From positions 1 to 39,624 of the forward strand of contig JAILNT010000209.1 of assembly GCA_024691265.1 (NCBI GenBank): a DNA stretch of 39,624 bases, read 5' to 3'. A program made the position numbers and the translations under genes. Every line of letters starts with the position of its first letter. Positions within the stretch are counted from its first letter, which is position 1. Positions 20,139-28,789 of this stretch are shown piece by piece. This DNA comes from Treponema sp. GTDB taxonomy: Bacteria; Spirochaetota; Spirochaetia; Treponematales; Treponemataceae. The notes under the pieces were generated by a model that was not told where the DNA came from, made no database searches, and saw only the letters and a program-made list of their open reading frames with translations.

Positions 20139-21302
20139 ATGATTATAGCAGCCACATTTTCAAAGGCAACAGGCGAAGTAGAAACAAGATTAGGCAGAAA
20201 ATACATAAAAGCGAGATTTTTCTATAACAAGAATAAAGAATCTTACGATGCAGAATATTTTACAGAAAAGCAAGCCTTTCAGAAAACATTGACAAAAGAA
20301 GATTTTGATAAATTTTTAGAAGACGAAGTAGGGAAGTCTTTCAAGAATTGCGTTTACAGAAGTGAAAGCGAAGAAGTAACTTTACTAACTAATAAAAAGG
20401 GTAAAGTATCTAAGCTTGTAAAGCCTTTAATAAATGCAAAAAGCATAGCAAAAAAAGCTTTAGATAAAAGCGGTAACAGAAATCTAAACAGAACTAAAAA
20501 TTATATCTTACAGGAAGGAACAGTTTTTCCTTTTCTTGTAAAGCTTGGTGTTATGACAAAAGAGGGAAAAGTCATAGCCCAAAAATATGATAAATACAGA
20601 CAGATAAACAGATTTCTTGAATATATTGCAGATGTAAGCCCAGAACTTGAAGCCATAGCCTCAAATGGAAATACTATAAAAATTGCGGATTTTGGCTGCG
20701 GTAAGTCTTATCTCACTTTTGCAATATATCATTATCTTCATGAAATAAAAAAGCTGCCTGTTGAAATAATCGGCTTAGACTTAAAAGAAGAAGTTATAGC
20801 AAACTGTGCAAATCTTGCAGAAGAATTCGGCTATGATAAGCTTCATTTTTCAGTAGGCGATATTGCAAAATACAGCCATGATGGTTCTTTAGACATGGTT
20901 ATAACACTTCATGCCTGTGATACTGCTACAGATTATGCACTTGCTTTTGCGGTTGCCCATGATGCAAAAATTATTTTAAGCGTGCCTTGCTGCCAGCATG
21001 AAATAAATGCACAGCTTTCAGAACATAAGAAAGAAATTGACGAAGCTTTTGCACCTTTAATGAAGTACGGCATAATAAAAGAACGCTTTGCAGCTCTTTG
21101 TACAGATGCAATAAGGGCAGAAACCCTTGAGCAGGCAGGCTACTCTGTACAAGTGCTTGAATTTATAGATATGGAGCAAACTCCAAAAAATCTTCTTATA
21201 AGGGCTGTAAAAAAGCAAAAGTCCCCGGTTTCTGAAAAAGAAATATCAGTCCTAGAAAAAGCTTTGCATATTACACCTACAATAAGAAAGCTTATCAAGT
21301 AA
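20139..21302 (+). CDS. SAM-dependent methyltransferase, Methyltransf_32 (METTL25-like) family
   Basis: Predicted class I methyltransferase, 387 aa. A ribosome site AGGAG (20129-20133) is 5 nt before the ATG at 20139, so the longer frame beginning at 20067, inside the divergent parA leader, is not used. The N-terminal third is a lysine-rich domain without a recognised fold. The SAM-binding domain starts near residue 180 with ADFGCGKSYLTF, followed by IIGLDLK and ITLHACDTATDYAL. A conserved SVPCCQHE motif near residues 280-287 is characteristic of the PF13679 group, which includes eukaryotic METTL25 and GSTCD. The substrate is not predictable from sequence; RNA or protein are both possible. A hairpin follows at 21315-21343. 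Confidence 0.85.
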   Translation: MIIAATFSKATGEVETRLGRKYIKARFFYNKNKESYDAEYFTEKQAFQKTLTKEDFDKFLEDEVGKSFKNCVYRSESEEVTLLTNKKGKVSKLVKPLINAKSIAKKALDKSGNRNLNRTKNYILQEGTVFPFLVKLGVMTKEGKVIAQKYDKYRQINRFLEYIADVSPELEAIASNGNTIKIADFGCGKSYLTFAIYHYLHEIKKLPVEIIGLDLKEEVIANCANLAEEFGYDKLHFSVGDIAKYSHDGSLDMVITLHACDTATDYALAFAVAHDAKIILSVPCCQHEINAQLSEHKKEIDEAFAPLMKYGIIKERFAALCTDAIRAETLEQAGYSVQVLEFIDMEQTPKNLLIRAVKKQKSPVSEKEISVLEKALHITPTIRKLIK

Positions 21303-21314
21303 ATTCACACCCCC

Positions 21315-21343
21315 TATCAATTCCCCTCTAAGGGGAGTTGATA
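21315..21343. repeat. REP-like palindrome between convergent genes
   Basis: A 13-bp stem with one T-G pair (TATCAATTCCCCT / AGGGGAGTTGATA) around a CTA loop, lying between the methyltransferase and HAD genes. Neither side has a strong T tract, so it may terminate weakly in both directions or belong to a dispersed palindromic repeat family. Confidence 0.6.
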
Positions 21344-21401
21344 TAGAGTTTATAGGAAGTTATCAATTAGCGAAAAAGTCTATTTTATTACAAAATATAT
21401 T

Positions 21402-22253
21402 TTATAAAACATATTCTGCAATAAAGTCGCCTATACCGTCATGTTCATTATCTTTTCTTGTTACGTATGAAGCAATGTCCTGAATATAAGGAAGTCCGTT
21501 ACACATTGCAACACTATGATGAACCATTTTTATCATCGATTCATCATTCATACTGTCGCCAAAACCCATAGTTTGATTTTTATCAATACCGAGCTTTTCT
21601 GCAAGAATCATAATGGCTTCACCTTTTCCACAATTTGCCGGCATTACTTCAAGGAAGAATGGCTTACTTGTAAATACTACGGCTTTATCGCCAAGATTTT
21701 TTTTCAATATTTCCTGCAATACAGAAACTTTTTCAGGTTCACCAGGAATAACAAGCTTTATTTGTCCTTTTGCAAGGAATTCTTCAAAATCATCTCTAAC
21801 ACATATCTTTAATTTACAAAGGTCTGCGTCAAGTCTAGTCCATTCATTATCAACAGAAGGGTAAATAGTAGAAGCATCATATGTTTGACAAGCCAGTCCC
21901 ATTTTTTTTGCTTCATTATATGCATATAAAAGAATATCGCCTTCAACCGTTCTGTTATAAATTACCTTGCGTTCGTGCAAGTCAAATATAACAGCTCCAT
22001 TCATTGCAATTATATATCTTCCAAATTGTGTTCCGGCTATATTAAGCTGCCGGACAAAAGGTAAAATGCCATTTTCAGCCCTACCAGAACACGGAACTAT
22101 ATAGATTCCTTTCTGTGCAGCTTTCTGAAGCATTTCCACAGTATAAGGAGTTATAACTAAATCATGATTTAAAAGAGTATCATCTAAATCAAGTGCAATA
22201 ATTTTAACATCAACCTTAGAAGAAGGTAATTTTATAAGAGGATAACTAGCCAT
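21402..22253 (-). CDS. Cof-type HAD-IIB family phosphatase
   Basis: Cytoplasmic phosphatase of the haloacid dehalogenase superfamily, 283 aa, typical length for the Cof/YidA group. Motif I is ALDLDDTLL (nucleophile Asp22, acid/base Asp24). Motif II is in IVPCSGR (Ser/Thr), motif III is a Lys following the cap, and motif IV is GFGDSMNDESM for Mg2+. The cap between about residues 90 and 200 is of the C2B type. The physiological substrate, usually a sugar phosphate, flavin or pyridoxal phosphate in this family, cannot be assigned. The start lacks a strong ribosome site; an internal start is possible but would remove little. It converges with the methyltransferase gene. Confidence 0.9.
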   Translation of the reverse strand: MASYPLIKLPSSKVDVKIIALDLDDTLLNHDLVITPYTVEMLQKAAQKGIYIVPCSGRAENGILPFVRQLNIAGTQFGRYIIAMNGAVIFDLHERKVIYNRTVEGDILLYAYNEAKKMGLACQTYDASTIYPSVDNEWTRLDADLCKLKICVRDDFEEFLAKGQIKLVIPGEPEKVSVLQEILKKNLGDKAVVFTSKPFFLEVMPANCGKGEAIMILAEKLGIDKNQTMGFGDSMNDESMIKMVHHSVAMCNGLPYIQDIASYVTRKDNEHDGIGDFIAEYVL

Positions 22254-22295
22254 AAGGCTACTTTATAGGGCTTTGGATATATTGGTCAAGTAAGA

Positions 22296-22366
22296 AGCGG
22301 ATAACGGGAGTCGGACCCGCGTAGCAGCCTTGGGAAGGCCGAGTAATACCGTTATACCATATCCGC
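22296..22366 (-). tRNA. tRNA-Gly (anticodon CCC)
   Basis: The acceptor stem GCGGATA pairs with TATCCGC and the discriminator base is T. The anticodon stem CGGCC/GGCTG holds loop TTCCCAA, anticodon CCC (complement at 22332-22334). The T stem GCGGG/CCCGT holds loop TCCGACT, with C at position 55 where T is nearly universal. The CCA end is not encoded. Confidence 0.93.
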
Positions 22367-22379
22367 AGAATGGAAAATC

Positions 22380-22408
22380 AGTATAGCAAATAATAAAAGT
22401 AAATGCAA
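22380..22408 (-). promoter_or_regulatory. Promoter of tRNA-Gly
   Basis: On the minus strand, TTGCAT (22403-22408) and TATACT (22380-22385) are separated by 17 bp, placed about 14 bp before the mature tRNA 5' end. Confidence 0.7.
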
Positions 22409-22422
22409 ATTAAAAATATTTC

Positions 22423-22451
22423 TTGCAAAATCGAAAAAGCGGCTGTATCAT
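22423..22451 (+). promoter_or_regulatory. Promoter of the 22.5-kb small RNA candidate
   Basis: TTGCAA and TATCAT are separated by 17 bp on the plus strand, divergent from the tRNA-Gly promoter 15 bp away. The -10 lies inside a stretch (22439-22450) that matches the conserved 16S rRNA 3' region GCGGCTGGATCA at 11 of 12 bases, so chance or rRNA ancestry are competing explanations. Confidence 0.5.
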
Positions 22452-22457
22452 CATAAA

Positions 22458-22570
22458 TGTAAACTTATTAAAGACACCTCCTATCTTAGGTCTTAAAGTT
22501 TGCGTCTTTTCATTTTCTTTTTCTCACTTCTGATGCCGCCCAAACTGCTATTGGACGGCATCTCTTTTTT
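22458..22570 (+). ncRNA. Candidate small RNA, about 113 nt, with anti-Shine-Dalgarno-like motif
   Basis: No ORF fits here, yet the stretch has a promoter at the right distance and a strong terminator (22532-22570). The 5' part carries CACCTCCTATCT (22475-22486), which matches the 16S 3'-tail CACCTCCTTTCT at 11 of 12 bases and could pair with ribosome binding sites. A pyrimidine-rich single-stranded stretch (22506-22530) precedes the terminator. I recognise no Rfam family in it. The end is well supported; the start is a prediction. Confidence 0.45.
22532..22570 (+). terminator. Rho-independent terminator of the small RNA candidate
   Basis: GATGCCG-C-CCAA pairs with TTGG-A-CGGCATC (11 pairs, one mismatch) around a 7-nt loop, then TCTTTTTT on the plus strand. 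On the minus strand no T tract follows, so it is not the terminator of the chemoreceptor gene. Confidence 0.8.
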
Positions 22571-22577
22571 ATGAGCT

Positions 22578-24713
22578 TTATACTTTGAAATTGTCTATTT
22601 GAGAACCAATTTTAGAAATAGAAGCTTTCATCTGTTCAACTATAGATTCAAGCATATATTTTATTGAAGAAATCTTTTCTGCATTAGTTGTCATAAGATT
22701 TACACTATCTTCCATATTGCCAGTAGAATCTTTTAAGCGGCGAACTTCTTCAAGTATAGCTTCGTTTCCAGACGACATTTCAGAAGAAGCCTGTCTGACT
22801 TCTGCAGTGCTGTCACTCATTTCGTGTAAAGCAAGGCTTATCTGTCGGCTTCCTTCCTGCTGTTCTTCCATTGCACTTTTTATCTGTCGAACAAGCTGGT
22901 CTGTTTCTTTTATGCTTGAAGTAACATTTCCAAATGTTTCTATTGTAGAAGCTGAAACTGTTACAACAGAACCAATAGACTCTTTTATCTTTGCAAGCTG
23001 TTCACCAATAGTTCTTGACTGTTCTGCGGAAGTTTCAGAAAGCTTTCTAATTTCGTCCGCAACAACACTAAAGCCTTTTCCTGCATCTCCTGCATGAGCG
23101 GCTTCTATTGCAGCATTCATAGCAAGTAAGTTTGTTTGGCTTGCTATACTTGCAATAGCTTCGTTTGCTTCAAGCAGCATTTCAGACTGAGCTTCTATCT
23201 GGCTAATTCTTTCATTTACTTCAGATTGCTGCTCATTTCCTGCTTTTACATGTTCTTCAAGTACCTCAAATGACGAAGCCATTTTTGCAACAGATTTATT
23301 AACGCTTCCAATATTTCCAATCATTTCTTCTACGGAAGCACTTGCCTGTGTTACTCCTGCTGATTGTGTTTCAATCATTTTTTCAAGAGAACCGATATTT
23401 GAAGAAATCTGATTTACAGCACTTGAAGTTTCATCAACACAAGCTACCTGACTGCCAAGCTGCCCATGAACCTGCTTTACATTATCCAAGATTTCTGTAA
23501 TAGCAGAAGCCGTATCTTCTAGTCCTAAATGTAATGTTCCTTCACTTTCATCAAGTTCAATTCTTGAAGCTTTTATATCCATCATAATATTTTGAAGCTT
23601 TTCAACGAATTTATTGAAGCCGCCTGTAAGCATTCCAACTTCGTCACGAGTAAGAACAGGTATTCTTTTTGTGAGGTCTGCTGTTCCTGATGAAATATCA
23701 ATAATACGCTTTTCAACCTTTCCTAAAGGTCTTAATGACATATAAATACTAAATTGGGCTGTTATTATCAATACAAGGGTAATAATTATTACACTTATAA
23801 CAAGAATGTGCTGAAGATTTACGGCTGTTGCATAAACCTGACTTTTAGGGATAACAAATAAAATTCCCCATGGAGTGCCCTGGACAGGTCCATAAACAAC
23901 AAGGTTTTTATTTTCTCCTGTAACCCAGCCTGCACCTCTGTTTCCTTTGCACACATCTTCTACAAGTGTATTAAGACCTGTAAAACCAAGCCCTAAAGAA
24001 TCCGCATTCTTAAAATTCGCCCTCATTACAATAGAATCATCTGGAGGATAAGCCATAACTTCCCCATCGTTATCTATTAATATTGCATAGCCATTTTCAC
24101 CAAGTTTTATTGCATTTATAGCTTTCATGAGTGTTGCATGACCTACAGAAGCGGCAAAAAAACCAATTCTCTTTTTATTTCTTGTTATACTTTTACAAAC
24201 ATAATAAACAGAATCTTCTGCACTAGTTCCATAAGGGTGGCTTATATACTGCTTTAAATCCCCGGATTTCATATTTTTATAAAAATCCAGATTAGAAACA
24301 TCTATAACCTTTCCATCATCGAAATAGCCAAGATTTGTTTCATAATCGCAATAGAGAACGCTTTCAAAATCTCCGCTTCTGGCTTTTTCATGAGCTACAA
24401 GCCAGTTAACCAAATCTTCTGTTGTAAAGCCTGGTGTTTTAGCAGCATCGGAAACTGTATACATGCGAAGCTGCTGCATAAACTTGCTGTTTCTATAAGC
24501 AAGTCCCTGAATCGTAGAATCGAGAAGCTCATTTGTAGTGTCTGTAAAGCTTCTTTCTAATTCCCTAGAAACAAAAATTAAACTTACTGCTACAAGCATA
24601 GACAGTAAAACAACGATTTCGGCTCCTAATATAAAGCCGATACGAACAGACATTTTTGTTTTTCTTTCTTTTTTTAGATTTGTTCTACTTTCCGTAGTTT
24701 TTTTTAAAAACAT
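22578..24713 (-). CDS. mcp: Methyl-accepting chemotaxis protein with periplasmic Cache-type sensor
   Basis: Transmembrane chemoreceptor that controls CheA. The ATG at 24713 is used because AAGGAG (24720-24725) lies 6 nt upstream; a TTG two codons earlier is inside that spacer. The 711-aa chain has a basic N-terminus, TM1 at about 22-45, a periplasmic dCache-like sensor to about 300 (includes [16 protein letters not shown] and [16 protein letters not shown]), TM2 at about 302-325, HAMP ([20 protein letters not shown]) and a long signalling coiled coil. The hairpin tip is [20 protein letters not shown], the conserved CheA/CheW contact region. No C-terminal CheR pentapeptide is visible. Cache sensors often bind amino or carboxylic acids, but the ligand is unknown. 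No chemotaxis partners are adjacent. Confidence 0.95.
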   Translation of the reverse strand: MFLKKTTESRTNLKKERKTKMSVRIGFILGAEIVVLLSMLVAVSLIFVSRELERSFTDTTNELLDSTIQGLAYRNSKFMQQLRMYTVSDAAKTPGFTTEDLVNWLVAHEKARSGDFESVLYCDYETNLGYFDDGKVIDVSNLDFYKNMKSGDLKQYISHPYGTSAEDSVYYVCKSITRNKKRIGFFAASVGHATLMKAINAIKLGENGYAILIDNDGEVMAYPPDDSIVMRANFKNADSLGLGFTGLNTLVEDVCKGNRGAGWVTGENKNLVVYGPVQGTPWGILFVIPKSQVYATAVNLQHILVISVIIITLVLIITAQFSIYMSLRPLGKVEKRIIDISSGTADLTKRIPVLTRDEVGMLTGGFNKFVEKLQNIMMDIKASRIELDESEGTLHLGLEDTASAITEILDNVKQVHGQLGSQVACVDETSSAVNQISSNIGSLEKMIETQSAGVTQASASVEEMIGNIGSVNKSVAKMASSFEVLEEHVKAGNEQQSEVNERISQIEAQSEMLLEANEAIASIASQTNLLAMNAAIEAAHAGDAGKGFSVVADEIRKLSETSAEQSRTIGEQLAKIKESIGSVVTVSASTIETFGNVTSSIKETDQLVRQIKSAMEEQQEGSRQISLALHEMSDSTAEVRQASSEMSSGNEAILEEVRRLKDSTGNMEDSVNLMTTNAEKISSIKYMLESIVEQMKASISKIGSQIDNFKV

Positions 24714-24815
24714 AAGCAACTCCTTATACTTAATGTATATCAGACACTTAGGAACGCATTATAGAAAATAGAACAATATGGAGCAATACAAATAACTGCT
24801 TAATTTTTATAAAAA

Positions 24816-25265
24816 TTAAAAATTTACAGTACTTTCAACATTTCCTTCAGAATCGAACACTGTTAAAGTTCTTTCCTTATAATCACAAACGCTCTGAAGC
24901 TTGCCGTCTTCATTATAGACAGTCATTTTTATAGCCCGACCTGTTCTTCCAAAAAATTCTGTAACCTCTCTTGTTCCTGCAATCTTATTTTCACTATCAA
25001 GATAAAAATATGTAATAGTTACATAGCCTTTTACAATTTTTACGCTACCAATCAATACATTATTTTTATCATAAATATCAGTTCCAACAACCTTTCTGTA
25101 TTCTCCTTTAGTATCTATATTTCCGTCTTTATCAATGCTCTTTTCATAGAAAACATTGTCCATAAACTTAATTTTCCAGTTATCTCTGTAAAGGGTAATA
25201 TTAGAAATTGCCCAAACACAAACTGATACAAACAATAAACATGTACAAATAATAATCTTTTTCAT
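24816..25265 (-). CDS. Small secreted protein of unknown function
   Basis: I do not recognise a family. The start is the ATG at 25265, five bases after AAGG; the GTG two codons earlier overlaps the ribosome site. The 149-aa product begins with a clear signal peptide (MKKIIICTCLLFVSVCVWA), then a charged, strand-rich body. Several short units resemble one another (SIDKDGNIDTKGEY, VYNEDGKLQSVCDY, VFDSEGNVESTV), reminiscent of the D-x-x-G-N/K turns of MORN/YwqK-like beta repeats. It is transcribed toward the chemoreceptor gene and divergent from the ABC transporter operon. Periplasmic location is likely; a role in sensing with the neighbouring receptor would be speculation. Confidence 0.7.
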   Translation of the reverse strand: MKKIIICTCLLFVSVCVWAISNITLYRDNWKIKFMDNVFYEKSIDKDGNIDTKGEYRKVVGTDIYDKNNVLIGSVKIVKGYVTITYFYLDSENKIAGTREVTEFFGRTGRAIKMTVYNEDGKLQSVCDYKERTLTVFDSEGNVESTVNF

Positions 25266-25343
25266 ATACACCTTCTTTATTTTATGTGGACTTAAAAAAT
25301 ATATTTAAATTCTAAAACCAAATAGTCTTTTTGACAATAAAAC

Positions 25344-25372
25344 TTGACAGCAACAGTTTTTTTAGATACATT
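25344..25372 (+). promoter_or_regulatory. Promoter of the ABC transporter operon
   Basis: A perfect -35 TTGACA (25344-25349) is 17 bp from TACATT (25367-25372). A second TTGACA at 25331-25336 has no matching -10. The transcript would have a leader of about 45 nt ending in the strong ribosome site AAGGGGAG (25411-25418). I see no riboswitch or T-box in it. Confidence 0.6.
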
Positions 25373-25425
25373 AGCTATGTTACTTTATAAAGATACAAGA
25401 TTCTTTAATAAAGGGGAGAATACTT

Positions 25426-26415
25426 ATGAAATTGACTAAAACTTTACTGGCAATGACTCTTGCGGCAACAAGCCTTGTATCATTAAATGCACAGGAATAT
25501 AAAATTGGAATTGCAAAAATCGTACAACATGTAGCTCTTGATTCTGTTGAACAAGGTGTAAAAGATGTTGTAGATGAATATGCAAAAAATAAGGGTATAA
25601 AAGTTAGCTATGACCTTCAAAATGCAAATGGCGACCAAAATACAGCCCGTCAGATTGCAAATAAATATAAGAATGAAAAAGTTGATGTAGCTGTAGGAAT
25701 TGCAACACCTATAGCAATAGCTATGGCTATGACCATGAAAGATACTCCTATAGTATTCGGAACTGTTACAAATCCTATAGAAGCTCACCTTGTAGACACT
25801 TTAGAGCATGGAAAAAATAATATAACTGGTATGAGTGATGCTATTCCAACAGAACAGCACATTAAATTATTTAAGGAAATTGCCGGTATAAAGACTTTAG
25901 GCTATATCTATACAAGTAGCGAAGCAAATTCAAAAAGTGCATTAGAGCTTGTAGAAAAGGGTTGTAAAGAAGCAGGCATTAAGCTTGTAACACAATCAAT
26001 TACAAATTCTTCTCAAGTTAAACAGGCAGCTCAAACTCTTGTTCGCCGTGTAGATGGTCTTTATCTTTCAACTGATAATACTGTATTCAGTGCTTTATCT
26101 GCTATTGTACAGGTATTTAATAAAGCAAAGAAGCCTATTTTTAGCGGAGACGTAACAGGAGCTATGAAAGGCGGTATTTTCATGGCTTCAGGTTTTAATT
26201 ATTATAAGGCAGGAAGAGCTACTGGTGAAATCGTTGTAAAGATTCTTGAAGGTGAAAAACCTGAAAATATTCCTGTAAGACTTATGACAGAAGCAAGCGA
26301 CAGTGATTTATTATTTGACACAGATGTTGCAAAAGCATGTAAAATAAATATACCAGAGAATTATTTGAAGCAGGCAAATATGATTTACTCTGCTGGAAAA
26401 TTAACTCAGAAATAA
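25426..26415 (+). CDS. ABC transporter substrate-binding protein (PF04392, TrpX-like)
   Basis: Periplasmic binding protein, 329 aa. A signal peptide ends at about residue 22 (SLNA-QEYK) without a lipobox Cys, so it is predicted soluble in the periplasm. Family features include IGIAKIVQHVALDSVEQGVKD near the N-terminus, the QNANGDQNTARQIANK helix, FGTVTNPIEAHLV, and a C-terminal lobe with KPIFSGDVTGAMKGG. In streptococci relatives are linked to tryptophan uptake (TrpX), but family members elsewhere bind other small molecules, so the ligand here is unproven. First gene of a five-gene operon; the next gene starts 23 bp later. Confidence 0.9.
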   Translation: MKLTKTLLAMTLAATSLVSLNAQEYKIGIAKIVQHVALDSVEQGVKDVVDEYAKNKGIKVSYDLQNANGDQNTARQIANKYKNEKVDVAVGIATPIAIAMAMTMKDTPIVFGTVTNPIEAHLVDTLEHGKNNITGMSDAIPTEQHIKLFKEIAGIKTLGYIYTSSEANSKSALELVEKGCKEAGIKLVTQSITNSSQVKQAAQTLVRRVDGLYLSTDNTVFSALSAIVQVFNKAKKPIFSGDVTGAMKGGIFMASGFNYYKAGRATGEIVVKILEGEKPENIPVRLMTEASDSDLLFDTDVAKACKINIPENYLKQANMIYSAGKLTQK

Positions 26416-26438
26416 AAAGATAAAGCAGGATTGTTTAG

Positions 26439-27347
26439 ATGGCTCAGGGAATACTTATTGAAGGTCTAATATATGGAATAATGGTTCTTGGCGTTTTTGC
26501 CACGTTCCGAGTATTGAACTTTTGCGATATGACGGTTGACGGCAGCTTTCCAATGGGAGCTTGTGTTCTTGCAGCCTGTATTGTCAAGGGTATTTCCCCA
26601 TCTCTTGCCCTCCTTATTGCAACTTTAAGCGGTATTTTAGCAGGGCTTGTTACAACAATAATATATACAAAATTCAAGATTCCTGATTTACTTTCAGGTA
26701 TTCTTACAATGACAATGCTTTATTCTATAAATCTTAGAATTATGAACGCTCCAACCCTTGACCTTTTAGGTTATGATACAGCTTTTACAAAGGGTTTTGC
26801 AGCGAATCTTCCTGATGAATGGGGTATTGTTCTAACCGTAATAATTTTTGTAGTTTTCATAAAGTTACTATTAGACGTTTTTTATCATACCGATATGGGT
26901 CTTACTATGGGAGCTTTAGGTTCTAATGCTCAAATGGTTATTTCCCAGGGCGTAAATCCGAATATATTAAGAGCTATTGGTATCTGTCTTGGAAATTCCC
27001 TTGCAGCTTTATCGGGTGCTTTATGGGCTATGTACCAGGGCTTTGCAGCTGTAGGAAGCGGAACGGGTGTTGTAGTAAGCGGACTTGCTTCTTTAATGCT
27101 TGGTGAATTCGTTTTAAAAAGCAATAAAATTGTATTACAAACATTAAGAGTTCTTATTGGTTCTATAATATATAGAGCACTTATGTATTTTGGAAGAAAT
27201 TACGGTTACATGATAGGAATGAAGAGTGATGACATCAATCTTCTCACAGGTATTTTAATTATCTTGTGTCTTCTTATTTCCCATGTTGATATAAGAAATT
27301 TTTTACAAAGTCATTTAACACACCCAGATAATAAAAAACAGGAGTAG
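26439..27347 (+). CDS. ABC transporter permease (BPD_transp_2 / LivH-like family)
   Basis: Inner-membrane permease of the importer, 302 aa with about eight or nine hydrophobic segments. It contains VLNFCDMTVDGSFPMGACV near residues 27-45, a phrase typical of the permeases paired with PF04392 binding proteins, and an EAA-like loop (GVNPNILRAIGICLGNSL) that would contact the ATPase. A single permease gene suggests a homodimer. The ribosome site is AGGA, 8 nt before the ATG. The gene sits between the binding protein and ATPase genes, all on one strand. Confidence 0.9.
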   Translation: MAQGILIEGLIYGIMVLGVFATFRVLNFCDMTVDGSFPMGACVLAACIVKGISPSLALLIATLSGILAGLVTTIIYTKFKIPDLLSGILTMTMLYSINLRIMNAPTLDLLGYDTAFTKGFAANLPDEWGIVLTVIIFVVFIKLLLDVFYHTDMGLTMGALGSNAQMVISQGVNPNILRAIGICLGNSLAALSGALWAMYQGFAAVGSGTGVVVSGLASLMLGEFVLKSNKIVLQTLRVLIGSIIYRALMYFGRNYGYMIGMKSDDINLLTGILIILCLLISHVDIRNFLQSHLTHPDNKKQE

Positions 27348-27357
27348 AATAAACATT

Positions 27358-28152
27358 ATGCTTAAATTACAAGACATCAATATAATTTTTAATGCTCATA
27401 CTCCTGACAGAAATCACGCACTTAAAGATATTAATCTAAAGATAAACGAAAAAGATTTTATAACTGTTATAGGCAGTAATGGAGCTGGTAAATCTACTTT
27501 ATATAATGTAATTGCTGGCACTTTATACCCAACTTCCGGTTCAATTATACTTGAAAAAGATGGTGTAGAAAGAAATATCACAAAGGATAAAGAATATAAA
27601 AGAGCTTATTATATAGGACGAATCTTTCAAAATCCGCTTCTTGGAACGGCGGGAAAAATGACGCTTGAAGACAACATGATGATATGTAGTAAAAAAGGCT
27701 TTAAGGGCTTAAAAATCAGCATGAACAACAAAACGAGGTCATATTTCCGTGATGAACTTGCAAAGCTTGGTATGGGTCTTGAAAACCGTTTGCATGATAA
27801 TGTGGAACAATTCAGCGGCGGACAAAGGCAGGCTTTAACCCTTCTTATGGCTGTTATGTCTAAGCCTGATTTATTGCTTTTAGATGAGCATACAGCAGCC
27901 CTTGACCCGACTAATGCAGATATTGTTATGAAATTAACAAGGCAATTTGCAAAAGAATATAATCTTACAGTTATGATGATTACCCATAATATGCAGCATG
28001 CTCTTGATTATGGCTCTCGCCTTTTAATGATGGATAGCGGGCGTATATTACTGGACATTGATAAAGAAGAAAAAGCAAAACTTACAATGGACGACCTTGT
28101 AAAACAATTCAAAGATATAAAGCTTTCAAATGACCAAATGCTTTTGCAATAA
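27358..28152 (+). CDS. ABC transporter ATP-binding protein of the TrpX-like importer
   Basis: Cytoplasmic ATPase subunit, 264 aa. Walker A is GSNGAGKST (about residues 38-46), the Q-loop is FQNPLLGT, the signature is FSGGQRQ, Walker B is LLLLDEH, with a D-loop AALDP and H-loop MMITHN. Note that Walker B ends in DEH followed by TAALDP, the usual arrangement for amino-acid-type importers. The AGGAG upstream overlaps the permease stop codon and is 13 nt from the ATG, a long spacing that suggests modest translation or coupling. It pairs with the adjacent permease and binding protein. Confidence 0.93.
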   Translation: MLKLQDINIIFNAHTPDRNHALKDINLKINEKDFITVIGSNGAGKSTLYNVIAGTLYPTSGSIILEKDGVERNITKDKEYKRAYYIGRIFQNPLLGTAGKMTLEDNMMICSKKGFKGLKISMNNKTRSYFRDELAKLGMGLENRLHDNVEQFSGGQRQALTLLMAVMSKPDLLLLDEHTAALDPTNADIVMKLTRQFAKEYNLTVMMITHNMQHALDYGSRLLMMDSGRILLDIDKEEKAKLTMDDLVKQFKDIKLSNDQMLLQ

Positions 28153-28184
28153 AGATTTTTATTAAAATAAACGAAGCTAAAAGC

Positions 28185-28769
28185 ATGAGAAAGTATTTTG
28201 CTATTGTTCTCTTATTTTCCTTGGCTATTTTTCGCCTCTCTGCTAGTGATATATATTTTTATCCTGGTATAAATCTTGATGTCGCATTTTCTTATATAAA
28301 AGATGAAGATTTATCAGAAGACGATGATGTTTTTTATACTTCTTTTGGAATTGATGCAGGAATCGCTGCGGAGCTGAATATTTCAATAGATTCTCTTTTT
28401 TTAGGTGGCTATTATAAGTTTGGAGTTTTTGACTCTAGCAGAGTAAACAAGAAGCAGGAAAAAACTATATCATATTCAGGCTTTTATCAGGAATATTCTT
28501 TAGGCATAGGCTTGATTGAAGAAGATAGTGAAAATGGCACAAATGGAGCTTTTATGCTCTATCCCTTGATATTCAGAAATGGTTTCGCCTATGATGGTGA
28601 AGAATGTGATTCATTTATAAACTGGTGGAAATCAGGAATACAATGTTCTTATTCAATTTTTATGGTAGGAATCAATATAAACTGGGTTACAAGTATTGAA
28701 GGAGATTTTAGCTTTGACTTATTTCCTGATTATTATTTAGGAATAAGATATAGCCCTTTCTTCTTATAG
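28185..28769 (+). CDS. Small predicted outer-membrane beta-barrel protein
   Basis: A 194-aa protein not assigned to a named family. The signal peptide ends at about residue 20 (FRLSA-SDIY). The mature part shows alternating hydrophobic strands with aromatic girdles (DIYFYPGINLDVAFSYI, FLGGYYKFGVF, YQEYSLGIGLI, MVGININWVTSI, YYLGIRYSPFFL) and acidic turns, fitting an eight-stranded barrel. It lies 32 bp after the ATPase gene and 20 bp before the EIIC-like gene, so it is part of the operon. It could provide outer-membrane access for the transported solute, but this is inference from position. Confidence 0.7.
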   Translation: MRKYFAIVLLFSLAIFRLSASDIYFYPGINLDVAFSYIKDEDLSEDDDVFYTSFGIDAGIAAELNISIDSLFLGGYYKFGVFDSSRVNKKQEKTISYSGFYQEYSLGIGLIEEDSENGTNGAFMLYPLIFRNGFAYDGEECDSFINWWKSGIQCSYSIFMVGININWVTSIEGDFSFDLFPDYYLGIRYSPFFL

Positions 28770-28789
28770 CAAAAAGGTGGTAAAAGGAT

